A DNA stretch of 64,000 nt from Calendula officinalis (GCA_963853835.1 OY970820.1:73962909-74026908); one strand, 5' to 3'. Shown: positions 45,333 to 58,028, counted from the first letter of the stretch. A program made the numbers and translations. Notes: a model not told the origin generated them from the sequence alone.

Positions 45333-48300
45333 TTATTCCTTCTTCATTTTCTCTTCTAATATAGCAGCTCTTCTTTGATCACCTTCTAATGTTTTCTGAT
45401 TTTGTTTCTTTCTTTGTGCAATTATGTATTTGCTGTTTCTTTTCACAAAGTAGTTATATTTTTCTTGATACATAGAAATGTCATGTGGATGCATGAATGA
45501 GCATGTGATGATCTGATACATTGTTTCTTCTGAGTGAGGATATTCCTTTTCATACAAGTACAGCTCACACTTCTTACTAGTTCTTTCAAAAAAGTACATA
45601 TTCGCAGTTGGTAACACATTCCAAGCATAAACATTTTCTGTGTTAGTGAATATTTCAGGATAGTTGTCTGGATAAAAAGCAGCATCAATCATTTGAGTTA
45701 CATATCCAGCTCATGAGTTTTTCCATGACTTCTATGTCATTCTTGGTTTACCAATAATTAAACCTTTGATAATGTCACTTCTACTACAGGACATAACCAT
45801 TGGTTTCCATGCCTTAAATCTCTGAGTAGTTTTGTCTTCTCTTATAATTTCTATGACATCATCAACAACTCTCCAATTGATAATTGGATTATCTTCAATA
45901 GGAGCAATAGGAAAATCAAGTACTTGTATATCTTGTTTATTTTTCTTCCTTGATTCTGTTTCAGACTCAATTTCTTTCCTCTTTTTAGAAGGCTTTGAAG
46001 ATTCACCAGATATTGGTGTTCTGGAGAGTACGATTGTGGGATCAATCTCAACTAATATCTTTTCTTTTTCTTCTTCTACTTCTAATTCTGCTAATTCCCT
46101 TTTCTTGGCAGTGCAGTATTTATCTACTATTGTTATCATTTTCATTCTGCCAAAAGACTTAGCACTTTGACCTTTTGATTTTAAGAAATCAATCATTTTC
46201 TTCTTTTGTTCAAAAATTTCATCTGGTAGGTCAGCTTTTTCTTTCTTACATTCTGCCACAAGATCTTCAAGGCAGTTCAGATGTTCCTCTTCTATTTTTC
46301 TTTGTTTCTTGAACTCTGCCTTTTGATCTTCTACCAGGAAATCTTCAACCTCTTGAATTGCTGCATTTTTCAGTCTTTCTTCTTCAGCCTTTTTCTTATC
46401 TTCAAGAGCTCGAGTCTTTGCAACTTTCCTCAGATACCTCATTCTGTTTACCTTCCATTTATCTTGCTTTACAGGTCTGATATGGTTGATTTTATTTACC
46501 ATGTGGTGACCTAGAGCTCTGTTTGGATAGTCATCATCAAATTTTTCTTTCCCTTTTCCAACACAAGCTGAGAGTAGAGGTGGAGTGTATTTCATATCTA
46601 TAACATGATTAAATACAATTGATGGAGAGAATAATTTGATTTTGTTCATTGGAAGTATCTTAGGGTGAGGAGGAAGTGCACATTCATCAACCTCATACCA
46701 ATTCACATTATCATCAATGTCAGGTATGATAAGTGGTTGTAATTCTGGAGTTGGAGGTCTTGGTATGATTACAGCTGGTTCAAGAACTTCTGGTAATTCT
46801 TCTTCATCTTCAGTAGTAACCAAGGTAGTTACTACTGGTGTAGTCTCTGGTTCAAATACCACCAACTGTTTTGATGAGATTAGTACTGGTGAGGTTGTTG
46901 TTGTAGTTACTACTTCTAGGGCATCATTAGTAGGAATGATATTTTCTTCTGGAGCATTTACTACTGGTATTTCTTCTTCTTCAATAGGATCAGTAGTAAC
47001 AACCTCTTGATCCTTAGCTTCAGTAGTATCCATAGGATCAGTAGTCTCTATAACTTCAGTAGAAACTTGAGAGTTTACTTGTTCTGCTGTTGGAGATTGA
47101 TTTGCAGACACAAATACATCCTCATCCATACTTTTTATTCCTTTGTATAGATCTTCTCCATAACTTTGACCTGTTTCACCATGAGCTTCTTTTAAATTCA
47201 AGAGGGAGGCTGCTGCTACTGCTATTGAATGATCAATCATTCCTTGAATTTGATCCTTCTCCCCCTTAGTGATCTCAACATGTTGAGCCTCACTATCTGC
47301 AATCTTTTTCTGTAATTTTCTGATCAAATTTGATTGCCTTTGAAGCTTGTACTCGAACCTCTGCTGTCTCCTGTTCAGAGTGTTTATGTAATGCTTCATA
47401 TAAGTCATGGTTTTTCCTTGATTATTCAATAAATTCAGACAATTTTGTACAGTGGTTTTAAGGTTTTCCTTCCTATTCGTCAATTGTGTTGGTTTAATAC
47501 TGCCCTCAGCCCCTTTGGGTGGATCATTGGGCTTATGTGGTACATTGGCTTTTAGGTTTTTCATCTTATCCATCAATTCAATTTGTTTCTTTCTACCCTT
47601 ATCACTTCTTGGTGATAAAATGGGTTGCTTAGACACTCTCTTCTTCCTAGAAGAAGCAGTAGTATCCCCCCTTGTGGTTTCTTGGCACCGGGGTCCTCTT
47701 AGTGCTGCCTCAAAAGATGAGTCATCACTTAGAGTTGCCAAGTTCTAGTACCTATTGATGTTCTCACTAGCCTGTGCACCCACCTTTGGGGCATCAGTAG
47801 TGAGAGCCCTTTCCTCATGTCCTCTCTCCTCTTTGGAGGACAACTCTTGGAGTCTGGGGTTTGACTCAATTGGTCCCCTGGTGTCCTTTAAGGAAGTTTT
47901 ATTCCTTTTATAGATTTTAGAAATTTGTTTGGCAATGGGTTTGTCTTCCTCAGAGTGAAGAGTAGCACTCTGTGGATTAATTTCATGTACATAAGACACA
48001 TTCAGGAAATCTGTTGGTTCAGGTAATTGAGTGGACTGAGTGGGTTGTGTTTGAGCTGTATTTAGTGGTGGAGTTGGTTGGGGTTCAATGGGGTGACTTG
48101 AACCTTCTCCTATAGGGGGTTGATCATAGATCATGTTTTGGAACAGTGGAGTAACCTTCCCAGAAAATTTAAATTGTTTTCTCATATTAGAATACACCTT
48201 TTTATTTAATTCAGGTGTAACAAAAATGTTTTTAGGTGTTGAGAGATCTTTAATTTTACAGTTTAAAATATGAGTGAGGAATCTTGGGAACATTAAAAAT

Positions 48301-48893
48301 TTAGAAGATGATAGATTTGCAAGCATTCCTTCAAAAATCATGTTTGAAAAATTGAATACTTGTCCTGTGCACAGACAAACAACAACAGATGCTATTGATT
48401 TGTTGAACTCATTCCAAGTACTCTTTTTAGGAGAGATACCGTGTTGAATAGTATGAACAAGAAATTTCCATTGAGGTGAGAGAAGACCCTTTTGAAAAGT
48501 AACAATGTCTAGGCTTCCCTCATACCCCATCTTTTGTAAAATTTCAACAAGATCTTCCTTAGGTAAAGAAAACATACCTGATTCATCATTTAGTTGAAGA
48601 TGATGTCTGATTGACTGTTCAGTGATGATGATAGGCTTTCCATCTACAACAGATTTGATTTGTGACATATTTGAATATTCAATCCTTTAAGCATTTTCCC
48701 AGAAGTCAACAAGATGCTGTTGATAAGCTTTAGGGTTGATTGTGAGAGCAAACTTGATGTATGAGTTCTTTAAGAACATGACTATGGGTCGAAAATCTTT
48801 TGTGCCATCTGGATTTCTCAAGAATGCACACATATTGTGAAATTCAGAAAATTTGAGATCAGTTTTCACATCTAATGATTTTAGAGTAGCCAT
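45333..48893 (-). pseudogene. Extra 3' ORF of copia-4, nearly intact frame
   Basis: A single frame of about 1,187 codons runs from ATGGC at 48,893 to 45,333, broken only by in-frame stops. They are a TAA near 48,685 (GAA in the sister), a TAG near 47,743, and a TAG and a TGA near 45,715-45,731. The N-terminal domain has FHNMCAFLRNPDGTKDF, VDGKPIIITEQSIRHHLQL and LLSPQWKFLVHTIQHG. The middle has a coiled coil (MKHYINTLNRRQQRFEYKLQ) and an acidic, Thr/Val-rich linker. A Lys/Glu-rich coiled coil (KKAEEERLKNAAIQE) precedes the C-terminal motif NVYAWNVLPTANMYFFE and LYLYEKEYPHSEE. No transmembrane segment was seen. Preservation of the frame in a copy with about 3% LTR divergence suggests it coded for protein until recently. 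Function unknown. Confidence 0.85.
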
Positions 48894-48909
48894 TTGTTTG
48901 ATGTTGATC

Positions 48910-49100
48910 TTTGAAATTGATGTTTGAAATTTTTGATTTCAGAGAGAGTTCAATCAATTTTGCTTGTGTGAGTGATTTGCGGAATGAATTTCTTTGCTAC
49001 TGATGCAGGGATTTGATCGGAATTTGTAGAGATTAGGGTTTATCGAATCGAGGTGAGGATAATGCTAAACTAATCACTTTCAGCTATTTATATTTTTTCG
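48910..49100 (-). promoter_or_regulatory. Putative internal promoter and leader of the copia-4 extra ORF
   Basis: TATA box ATATAAATA (complement of 49,085-49,093), then a leader with AAACCCTAATCTC (about 49,035), then ATGGC at 48,893. The spacing from TATA to ATG (about 192 bases) equals that in copia-2, and flanking bases (cgaaaaa before the TATA) are shared. Leader sequence between has diverged more than the box. Confidence 0.5.
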
Positions 49101-49399
49101 AATTTACCTGCAAAAGGACCGAAATACCCTTCGAATCATAACCCAACGACTATTTTCATGGGGGTCAGTATGGTAAAATGGTGTATTTTACAGATAACGG
49201 TCGATCAGTAGTAACTACGTATCAGTAGTAGAAACGCCAGTAGTAACTGTTGTTTCTATACTTAACCTAATTCTAAGAAAAACCCTATTGGTACTAAATT
49301 GTAAGAGTTACTCACGATCAGTAGTAATAAATAACCAGCAGTAAAACATACTTATAAAAATAGAAATTGTACAAAAACTTTACATATGCTTTTTATTTG

Positions 49400-52300
49400 T
49401 GAAATTAATTTATTAAAATCATTCCAATACTGCTAACCAAGAAGCTGAATCTTCCTACATCAAATGCTTTTGTAAAAAATCAGCTAATTGATTATCAGTA
49501 AGAATTTTCTCTACTTTGATTAATTTCTTTTCATTACAATCCCTTATAAAATGAAATCTTATTTCAGTGTGTTTTGTTTTTGAATGTTTTACTGGATTAT
49601 TCACAATACTGATAGCACTTTGATTGTCAATAAAAATAGGAGTTTTAAGAATAGAGATACCAAAGTCTAGGAGTTGATTTTGAATCCATAGGACTTGAGC
49701 ACAGCAAGTAGATGCAACTACATACTCTGCTTCAGCAGTTGATGTTGAAACATTGGTTTGTTTCTTGCATTGCCATGACACCAATCTTGATCCAAAGAAT
49801 TGACATCCGCCAATAGTAGATTTTCTATCTTGACATTCACCACCATAGTCACTATCAGTGTAGGCTATGAGTTCAAATGGTAAGGCATGTGGACACCAAA
49901 GACCAAGAGAAGGTTTACCCTTTTAATATCTTAATATTCTTTTGACAGTCTGCAAGTGTAACTCCTTAGGTCTTGCTTGATACCTGGCACATACACAAAC
50001 ACTATACATAATGTCAGGTCTTGATGCAGTTAAATACATTAAAGAGCCTATCATTGATCTGTAAAGATGCTCATCTACATCCTCCCCCTCAACATCAGGA
50101 TGTAGGTGTTTGTGAGTTTCCATTGGTGTGCTTGCACTTTTGCAGTCTTTCATTGCAAATTTCTCCAATATGTCTCTGACAAATTTTGATTGGTTAATCA
50201 AAATACCATCAGATCTTTGATTTATCTCGAGTCCAAGAAATAAGTTCATTGGACCCATTGAGCTCATCTTAAACTTGATCTGCATTAATTCTTTAAACTC
50301 TTTGCACAGTTGATCATTTGTTGAACCAAAGATGATATCATCTACATATATTTGGACCAGTAGTATATCATCTTTGACCTTTCTTGTGAACAAAGTTTTG
50401 TCAATTGCACCTCTTTTGAAATTGTTCTTCAGTAAGTATGATGATAATGTGTCATACCAAGCTCTTGGTGCCTGATGAAGGCCATATAGAGCTTTGTCTA
50501 GTTTGTACACATAGTCATCATGTTCTGGATCTTCAAATCCTGGAGGTTGACACACATATACTTCTTCTTCAAATTTTCCATATAGGAAAGCACTTTTTAC
50601 ATCCATTTGATAGACTTTGATTTTCTTGTATGAAGCATATGCCAGAAATATTCTTATTGGTTCAATTCTAGCAACAGGTGCAAACACTTCATCATAGTCT
50701 AAACCTTCTTCTTGAGTGTATCCTTGGGCTACAAGTCTTGCTTTATTTTTGATCACTATACCTCTTTCATCTTTCTTGTTTCTGAAGATCCATCTTGTTC
50801 CAATGGGTCTTTTTCCTTTTGGAAGAGGTACAAGAGTCCATACAGCTTGTAATTTGAATTGAAGAAGTTCTTCTTGCATTGCTATGATCCAATTTGAGTC
50901 TTTCATTGCTTGTTGAATTTTCTTAGGTTCCTCCTGTAACAGAAAGCATTCATACATACATTCATTAGATATTAAACTTATGTTTCAAACATTTGAATTT
51001 AATGATGAATTGAATTTGCTTCTTGTCTGCATGTTTGAGTTGACATCACTTAGGACTAGGTCCAAAGGATGATTCTTTTTAGTTCTGGTTCCTGGAACTT
51101 TGTCAACAGGCATTTGACTATCTAGGTTTGACTCATTGGATTCAGGAATTTGGGCATCTGTCCATGTTTCTTCTTGGTTGTCTGGATTTTGTGGAGATTC
51201 TTCATTGCTACTGGTATCAGTAGTAACATTTTCTTCATTAAGTTCAGGTGGTTCATTGTTGTTACTGACACCATTATAGTGTGGTTCATCATCAAAACTT
51301 TGAGATTCTGAGTTACTACTGGGATCAGTAGTATCTTGAGAGTTGGAGTTGTTACTGGTGTCAAGAATACTAGGGTTATCAGAGTTACTACTGTCCTCAG
51401 TATCAACTGTGGGATCAGTATTAACTAATATATATTTCATTATGTCTTGACTGCCATTTAATGATGATGATCCTCCTTGTTGGTTTTGATTGTTTGAATC
51501 TCCTCCATTATAAACATAATTAACATCAAAAGACTTGGTTAGATTATCAATGTTAAATAACCAATCTGGACCATTTCCCTGTTCATTCATCAGATTTTCA
51601 TTAAAGGATACATTTACACTTTCTTCAATGATCCTTAACCGTTTGTTGAATACTCTGTAAGATTTGATTTGAGTTAAGTATCCTACAAAGATTCCATCAT
51701 CTGCTTTACAGTCAAACTTACCAATTTGTTCTCTTGTAATTAAAATAGTACAAGGACAACCAAATGATTTTAGAAAGCTTATTGAGGGTTTTCTTTTATT
51801 AAAAAGTTCATAAGGTGTTTTAAAGTGAGGCTTAACTATTAATACTCTGTTTTGAACATAACAAGAAGTATTAACAGCTTCAGCCCAAAAAGTTATTGGT
51901 AATTTTGAATCTGCAATCATGGATCTGGCTGCTTCAATGATGGTTCTATTTCTTCTTTCAGCTACACCATTTTGTTGTGGAGTTCTTGGTGACCTGTACT
52001 GCCTGTCAGTACCCTTAAGATCACAAAAATCAATTAGATTAGTATTCTTAAATTCTGTGTCATTATCACATCTAATTGCTTTCACTTTGAGATCTATTGT
52101 ATTTTCCAGCTTGACAACAAGATTCTTTATAATCTCACTTGTTTCATCTTTGGTCCTAAGAAAGAAAACCCAAGTGTATCTGGAAAAATCATCAGTAATA
52201 ACAAGGCAGTATTGTTTCTTTCCAATACTCATTACATTTGTAGGTCCAAAAAGGTCCATATGTAAGAGCTGCAAAGGATTAGAAATAGAGTTGATTGCTT

Positions 52301-52928
52301 TGGTCTTATGAGAAGTCTTGTGTTGCTTACCTTTTAGGCATGCAACACAGTGATGATCACACATAAATTCTTTTTGTGGTAAACCAACTACCAAATTCTT
52401 TTTGACTAAATTGTTCATATTTTTAAAATTTGTGTGACACATCCTTCTATGCCAAAGTTCTGATTCATTTGTGTTTGCCTTAGATATAAAACAGTTGATC
52501 TCATTTGAAGAAATGAGTTCTCCCCCTATATCCAGGCAATACACATTATTTCTCCTTGGTGTTCTTAAAACAACAAATTTTTCATCTAAAATAAAGTCAG
52601 GAGAAAGAATGATGCACTCTACATCTGTAAAAAGAATTTTGTTCTTCTTATCCCAGACTTGTGAGACACTGACCAGATTATATTTAAGCTCAGCAACATA
52701 AAATACATCATCAAAAGTGATCTTACCATTTGATACTGTACCTTTACCTGTAATCCTACCACCTCTTGGATTTTCACCAAAAGCAACATATCCACCTTCA
52801 AAAGACTTGAAATCTCTGAGAATTTGAAGATTTCCAGTCATGTGCCTAGAGCATCCACTATCAATATGCCATGTTCTTCCTTCTTCAGGGATTTGAATGC
52901 TCTGCACATAAAGTAAATGGATTAGTTA
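49400..52928 (-). pseudogene. pol: copia-4 pol: protease, integrase, RT, RNase H
   Basis: The frame opens just after the gag stop. It reads SIQIPEEGRTWHIDSGCSRH (protease), LWHRRMCHTNF, integrase motifs HMDLFGP, CDNDTEF (Asp kept) and VAERRNR. An Asn/Ser/Thr-rich linker (51,120-51,420) leads to RT with QMDVKSAFLYG and QIYVDDIIFG (YVDD complement of 50,337-50,348). RNase H has YTDSDYGG and STAEAEYVVA. One TGA near 50,982 interrupts between linker and RT, a TAA near 49,922 precedes RNase H, and a frameshift near 49,470 hits the C-terminus. All catalytic residues that I can check are present. Confidence 0.92.
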
Positions 52929-55331
52929 ATTTTGGGAACCCAAGCTTGTTTTGTCTTTGGTTCATCCTTTGAAGAGTAAGTTTTTCTAAATGGATGAGTT
53001 TTGTATGTAGTTTTGGTCTTAATTTGTTGGTTAGTACTGGTGTTCTGTTTTACTACTGACCTAGGTTTATACCCGTAGTTTCTGGCTTTTGAGTATTTTA
53101 CTACTGATGGACCAGTAGTATTTGGGTAATGTGAATTATTTGCATAGTCAGTAGTGTTTTTGTAGTTGTACCAAACAGCATTGTAATTAGGGTTTTTATC
53201 AGTAGTAAGCCTGGAATAGTTCCTACTGATGTTTGAAAACTTTGAGTATTGTGGAAATTGATTTTGTTTTCCATTATTTTTGAAATAATTACTTCTGTTT
53301 GGACTTCCATGCCTGCTATTTTGCACGAATCTTTGTGCAGTTCTTCCAAATTTGTGAACTTCAACATGTGGATTTTTAATTTCTTTTGCTTCTTCAGTTT
53401 GTTTTAGCTTTAATGCTTTCTCTTTTTCTTTGTTTTCTTTAAACTCTTTGAATTCTTTGCAGTTAATTAGATTAAAGTGACAATTCTTTGCTATGTGGTT
53501 AACTTTGTTGCAAATTAAGCATGTTAATTTTGTTGACTTAGCACCTTCAGGCTTTCTTTGTTCTTTTAACTGGTTCAAGTTTCTTTGATTTCCCCTTCTT
53601 AAAATTGTTGGTATATTTTCTGAGTTATATTTAAGGGATTCAGTTTGACTTTGTGTAATATGAAAACTTGTATCAGTTGAATCAGTTGTTTGATCATCAT
53701 CAGATGAATCATTATTGGTTTCAGTTTGATTTTCTATTTTTAATTCATTTAATGTTCTTTCTGTGCTTGATTTAAGATGAGGGATAAAATTAGTTGGAGG
53801 TGGAACTGCATGATATCCCACTCCATTCATAACTTTTTTAGTGGTTTGATTACTGGTTAATTCATCAATAATTTTAGAACTTCTTTCAAATTTTTTAATA
53901 GTTAATTTATTTTGTTCTAATTCCATTTGACATTCTTCTAATTTAATTAAAGTTTCTTTTAACTTTAACTCAGCATATTCTTTATCATAGGTTGTTTGTA
54001 AGAGTTCATCTTTTATCTTTTGATCTGTTATTTTATAAATTTTAATTTGATTTTCAAGATCAGCTATACAACCATTATATTCAGTTCTCCTATATCTGTT
54101 TAATATCATCTCTTCAATTGTTTCTTTGTTAAGTTTTTCTAATTCTTTATATGCCTTAATGCATTCAGGAGTGCATGATTTAGAATGTACCTAAGTAGTA
54201 GAATTAGTGAAGGCCATGAGAGCTTGATTTTGAGCATGTTCCTCTGCTTAAAAGCTCCAGCCATAACCTTGTCCTTCTTGAGATACTAATGCAGTTGAAT
54301 TTGAAGTGATGTTTTTGTTGTAATTTGATCTTTGATCTTTGCTAGGACATTCTCTGGCAAAGTGACCAAGATTACTGCAGTTGTAGCATTTGACTTTGGT
54401 CTTGTCAAATCCAGCACGATCTCCTTTGTTGTAGGTCAGATTTTGTCTTCCAGTTCTTTTGAGAAACATCTTTGTTCTTAAGCTCAGCATTGCCATCTGC
54501 CATTTGATGTCCATCTCTTCTAAATCATCAGGATTCAGTTGTTCCAAATCTTCACTAATCAATGCAGTGTGCACATGACTAGTGAAAAAGGATTCTCTTG
54601 CTACATCTTCAATTCCTGCATTCTTTGTAGCCTCTTGACCTGTTCCTGTACTAGACACAAAAGCAGCATTGTTTGAAGGTAAATTAGGAGTTTTATTACT
54701 TACCTCAGATTCAAACACTCTTAGTTCATTGTACAGTTCATCCAGATCTTTCTCTTCCAAAGCATCTCCTTGTCTATATATAACTGTATACATAGACCAT
54801 TCTTCACCAAAAGATCTAAGAAACTTTCTGTTGATATCATCATTGTTTGGTTTAACACCAACTTGATTTAGTTCACCAATAAGCTTGTTAAACCGATCAA
54901 AGACTTGTGACAATGATTCATTCTTCTGGCCTTTGAAGTTTTCAAAGTCTTGCTTCAGAACAGACTTCATGTTTCTTTTGGTGCTTTTGGTGCCTATAAA
55001 CCTCTTCTCCAGTGCCTGCCACAGTTTCTTTGCATCATCATATTCAACAAATAAATGTTGATAGTCATTGGGAATAGCAAGCAGAAGAGTGCTTAAGGCT
55101 TTGAGTTCGATTCCTCTGTCCTTCTTTTTTTTCACACTTGAGTTTGTCGACTTCAGTTGATGTGGTATCTATTTGAGTCTGGATAGTTTTGTTACCTTCA
55201 ACAACAACTTCCTACATGGAATAATCAGTAATAAGCATGTATTGCTTAATTCTATTTTTCCACATCCCAAAGTTGTTGGGAGTGAGAACTGGAATTTTAT
55301 TAGTCTGTGTGCTTTCATTGTTATCAGACAT
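52922..55331 (-). pseudogene. gag: copia-4 gag with two zinc knuckles and coiled coil
   Basis: The ATG at 55,331 gives MSDNNESTQTNKIPVLTPNN. The gag fold follows, with a Trp-to-stop TAG near 55,215 and an A-run frameshift near 55,135. The first knuckle is CYNCSNLGHFAREC (about 54,392-54,345). A coiled coil (KLKETLIKLEECQMELEQNK) comes next, then a second intact knuckle CLICNKVNHIAKNC (about 53,525-53,480). The basic tail ends QAWVPKIN at a TAA (52,922). A TAG-containing gap lies near 54,110-54,250. The second knuckle is intact here but lost its first Cys in copia-2. The gag stop is followed by branch-site-like ttaactaat and acceptor-like tttatgtgcag before the pol frame. Confidence 0.88.
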
Positions 55332-55415
55332 GATTAACAATTTAGAATTCGAAAGTATGAAACTTTTTGATGTTCTTAATTCGTAGATCTAGAACCTTAA
55401 AACTCTGATACCACT

Positions 55416-55899
55416 TGTCAGGATCGAATAACTCAAACAAATTATTTAATCACAGATCTACTAACAAGAGAAGTTACAGCGGATTAACACTCTTGTTATT
55501 TGATTAAGAACAATGAAAACTGTAATTGAATACGAACAATAGTAAGAACACAGTTATCACAAAAAGCTTCAATGTATATTGATATTATCGAACAATACAC
55601 ACGTACGTTTACAATTCGTAAAGAACTATTTATAATAGTCCTTAAAGCCTAAACTATTAACCTAGTTATTCTAGGATTCGATTACAATTAAATTTACAAA
55701 ATATAAACATTCCTTAACAAACTATACGAAAATCTCGAACACGATCAACACCAAATATAGACATCAGTAGTAATGGCCATCGTCAGTAGTAAACTCGAGA
55801 TCAGTAGCATTTCGTGTTTCTGCCCCATCAGTACTATTTTCTATTATTGTTGATCAGTACTAACTGCAGCATCAGTATTAGAATGTTTATATCCCAACA
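55416..55899 (-). repeat. 5' LTR of copia-4 (484 bp)
   Basis: TGTCAGGATCG to CCCAACA, followed directly by GTTGT. It differs from the 3' LTR at about 14 positions with no length change. Confidence 0.93.
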
Positions 55900-55904
55900 G
55901 TTGT

Positions 55905-57032
55905 CAAGCAGCAGTTGTTTTTAAAGGGAAGAGTTGTATGTTTGTGGATGATGTGAAGAATGAGGATGAATAACAAACGGGAAGATATTGGAATGTCTAT
56001 CGGGGTTAAAGTTACACGGTGATAGATATCTGATTTTTCTTAACAAACAGTAGTGAACCTTCTCTTGTATGTTATGCCAAATAAATTGTCGAATAATATG
56101 TCTTCATAAGTGAGCATGTTTGCATCAAATAAGATGTCGTAATAAGGTTTTAATTGGGAAGATGTCACATAATTTCAAAAGCTCAGATACTAATTGTGAG
56201 TTTAGAATTCGTGATTAATTCATCATTAATCAAGATTTGGTAGAGATTAAGCTAGAAATGTAGAGTAAGATTAGAGAATAAACTTTGCATTAGATTGGAA
56301 AAATGTCTGAATAAATAAGATCTAAGAGTCAAAAAATGTATGAATGAATAAGTGATTATTTGAAGAAAAGTCTGCACTCGGACAGATACTCGGAATAATG
56401 TCTGGATTTGGACTTTGTCGGACTATCTTTTTTATCGGACAAATGCTCAGACACTTTTAGGCGGACAAAATTTTAAATAGATCGAACCAAATGTCGTCTA
56501 CAATCTGAACATAAGTTTTACTAAAATGCTCATAATATCTTCAACTTTGATTCGATTTCAATGATTATTTTACAAAATGTTCGTTTTCAATCTTCTACAT
56601 ATAACCTATCAGGTCAATTTCCGAATACCACCTTCTGATCTTTAAGATTTTGATGAAAGTCAACCGAAAATGTTAAGAACTTAAGTGTTCTTCAGTGTAG
56701 GGCTTGAAAAACAAATGAGTCTTTGATTTATATGATTTTTGTAAGATAGGCGGTATCAAAAAAAAAATTTGTATGTTGTTAAATCCATTTAACTGAAATA
56801 TCATTTTTTTTTACAAGGAGAAAGAAGGCAAATGGGCAATGCACCGCTATTCCCTTTTGAATTGCAAAACTAATTTTTTAAAAACAACATTTGTGAATCT
56901 GGATGTCATAACATTGTTATGCATAACATTTATGGATATGGGTATCAAATTGAACGATAGAATAGATCTATTTAATTAAAATTAAATTTATATCTTTAAT
57001 TTCGTAAAATTTTGATGGGGATTAACTATTTT
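55905..57032. other. Intergenic sequence with a possible decayed copia end
   Basis: There is no coding frame. At about 56,178-56,196 agctcagatactaattgtg resembles a decayed primer-binding site and LTR start (compare gctctgataccacttgtc in the other elements), so an old minus-strand copia remnant may begin here. The rest is AT-rich without recognised structure. Confidence 0.35.
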
Positions 57033-57731
57033 GATATACCACTATACCATTTGAACAGATCTAGATCACCTTCTCTCTCCATAATTAAAGCTATCATCTT
57101 ACACACTTTTTTTTTCTCTCTCCATATTTTTTGTATATTATATTCTCTCTCTTCTCACAAACTTGACTAAACACTGTCTTCATCTCTCTCACCACCTCCC
57201 ATCGAAATCAAACAACCACAACCATCTCCATACCATTACATCTGAAACCTAAAACTGAAGACAGAGAAACGAAAATCTATATATGCAAATTGAAATCTAG
57301 ATCTGGGTATTGCGTGTGATTTGTGGTGGCGGAGGTTGAGCGATGGTGGTGGTGCTCTTTCCCCTTGTGTCACCATCAAACATAAGAAAATATGAGAAGA
57401 CGATTTTGTGGCGGGGAAGATGAAGAAGCTCTCGGAATTTCCGAATCTGTTGGTAAAAGGTGAAAGTTCTTCATGACTGAAATGGTGATGGAAGTTGTTC
57501 TTCATCCTTGTGTGGATGGTTTTTTAAGAGATGGAAGAAGAAAGGAGGAGAGAGAGGAAAAAAAAGGAGAGAGAGGAAAATGGAAGAGATGGTATCTGGT
57601 CGAGAGAGAGAGAGATTGTGGATACTGTACCTATGTACTTGATAGTTGTGAAATACAATTTATTAAGATAAAAAGTAAAGTTTCATTGCAATTTCCAAGG
57701 TTAATATGTTCAAATGGTATAATGGTATGTC
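57033..57731. mobile_element. Non-autonomous element with terminal inverted repeats (class unknown)
   Basis: Left end gataccactataccatttgaac-like sequence (57,033-57,056) is complementary to gttcaaatggtataatggta at the right end (57,708-57,731), with two mismatches. Just inside, the left is CT-rich and the right GA-rich, so the complementarity extends weakly inward. No clear target duplication was found. It contains no transposase frame; the short frames inside do not resemble any family. Confidence 0.55.
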
Positions 57732-57864
57732 CTAATAGTAGGATCCATTTTGATGATTTTCGTATGGTATGTGGTATGCATGTGTCTAGCCTCTTGGGAA
57801 TGGAAATGGACTTGAGAAATTGGAATCGACAGCAATTTAGTGATTCAATAAACCTGTAAGTAGG

Positions 57865-57936
57865 TTAGAGGAAAGTTGGTATCAGGTTGTGGTTAAGAAA
57901 ATGAAAGCCCCCGTTTCGAGTCCCGCTTCCACCATA
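57865..57936 (+). other. tRNA-like promoter remnant (possible SINE head or tRNA pseudogene)
   Basis: gtttcgagtcccgcttccacca (57,914-57,935) matches the T-arm/B-box and acceptor end of a tRNA. Upstream agttggtatcagg could be a decayed A-box. The stems do not pair well enough to call a working tRNA, and no poly-A tail or duplication was found. Confidence 0.3.
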
Positions 57937-58028
57937 TTTTGATAGATGCAAATGTTTTCTGAAATAATAATAACTATTTGACAGAATTTTTAACCTTACT
58001 ATTTAAGTAAAGATTCTAAATACTTATA

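Larger units (their letters stand above)
44796..55899 (-). mobile_element. Sirevirus-like Ty1/copia retrotransposon, full length (copia-4)
   Basis: This 11.1-kb element has a perfect duplication GTTGT (44,791-44,795 and 55,900-55,904). Minus-strand order: 5' LTR (55,899-55,416), primer-binding site (complement of ctctgatacca near 55,403-55,413), gag (55,331-52,922), pol (about 52,928-49,400), extra ORF (48,893-45,333), polypurine tract (ctccccct at 45,282) and 3' LTR (45,279-44,796). It shares layout and most protein sequence with copia-2 but has its own LTR variant. The two LTRs are both 484 bp and differ at about 14 positions by eye (about 3%), so it is older than copia-3. Stops rather than frameshifts are its main lesions. 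Confidence 0.93.

Noticed and set aside
57473..57859. 128-codon frame with charged residues
   Set aside because: It spans the right end of a TIR element and a GA-rich stretch; composition explains the residues and no family is recognisable.
57865..57936. Functional tRNA gene
   Set aside because: A good T-arm-like B-box and CCACCA end, but the acceptor and D stems do not pair convincingly.
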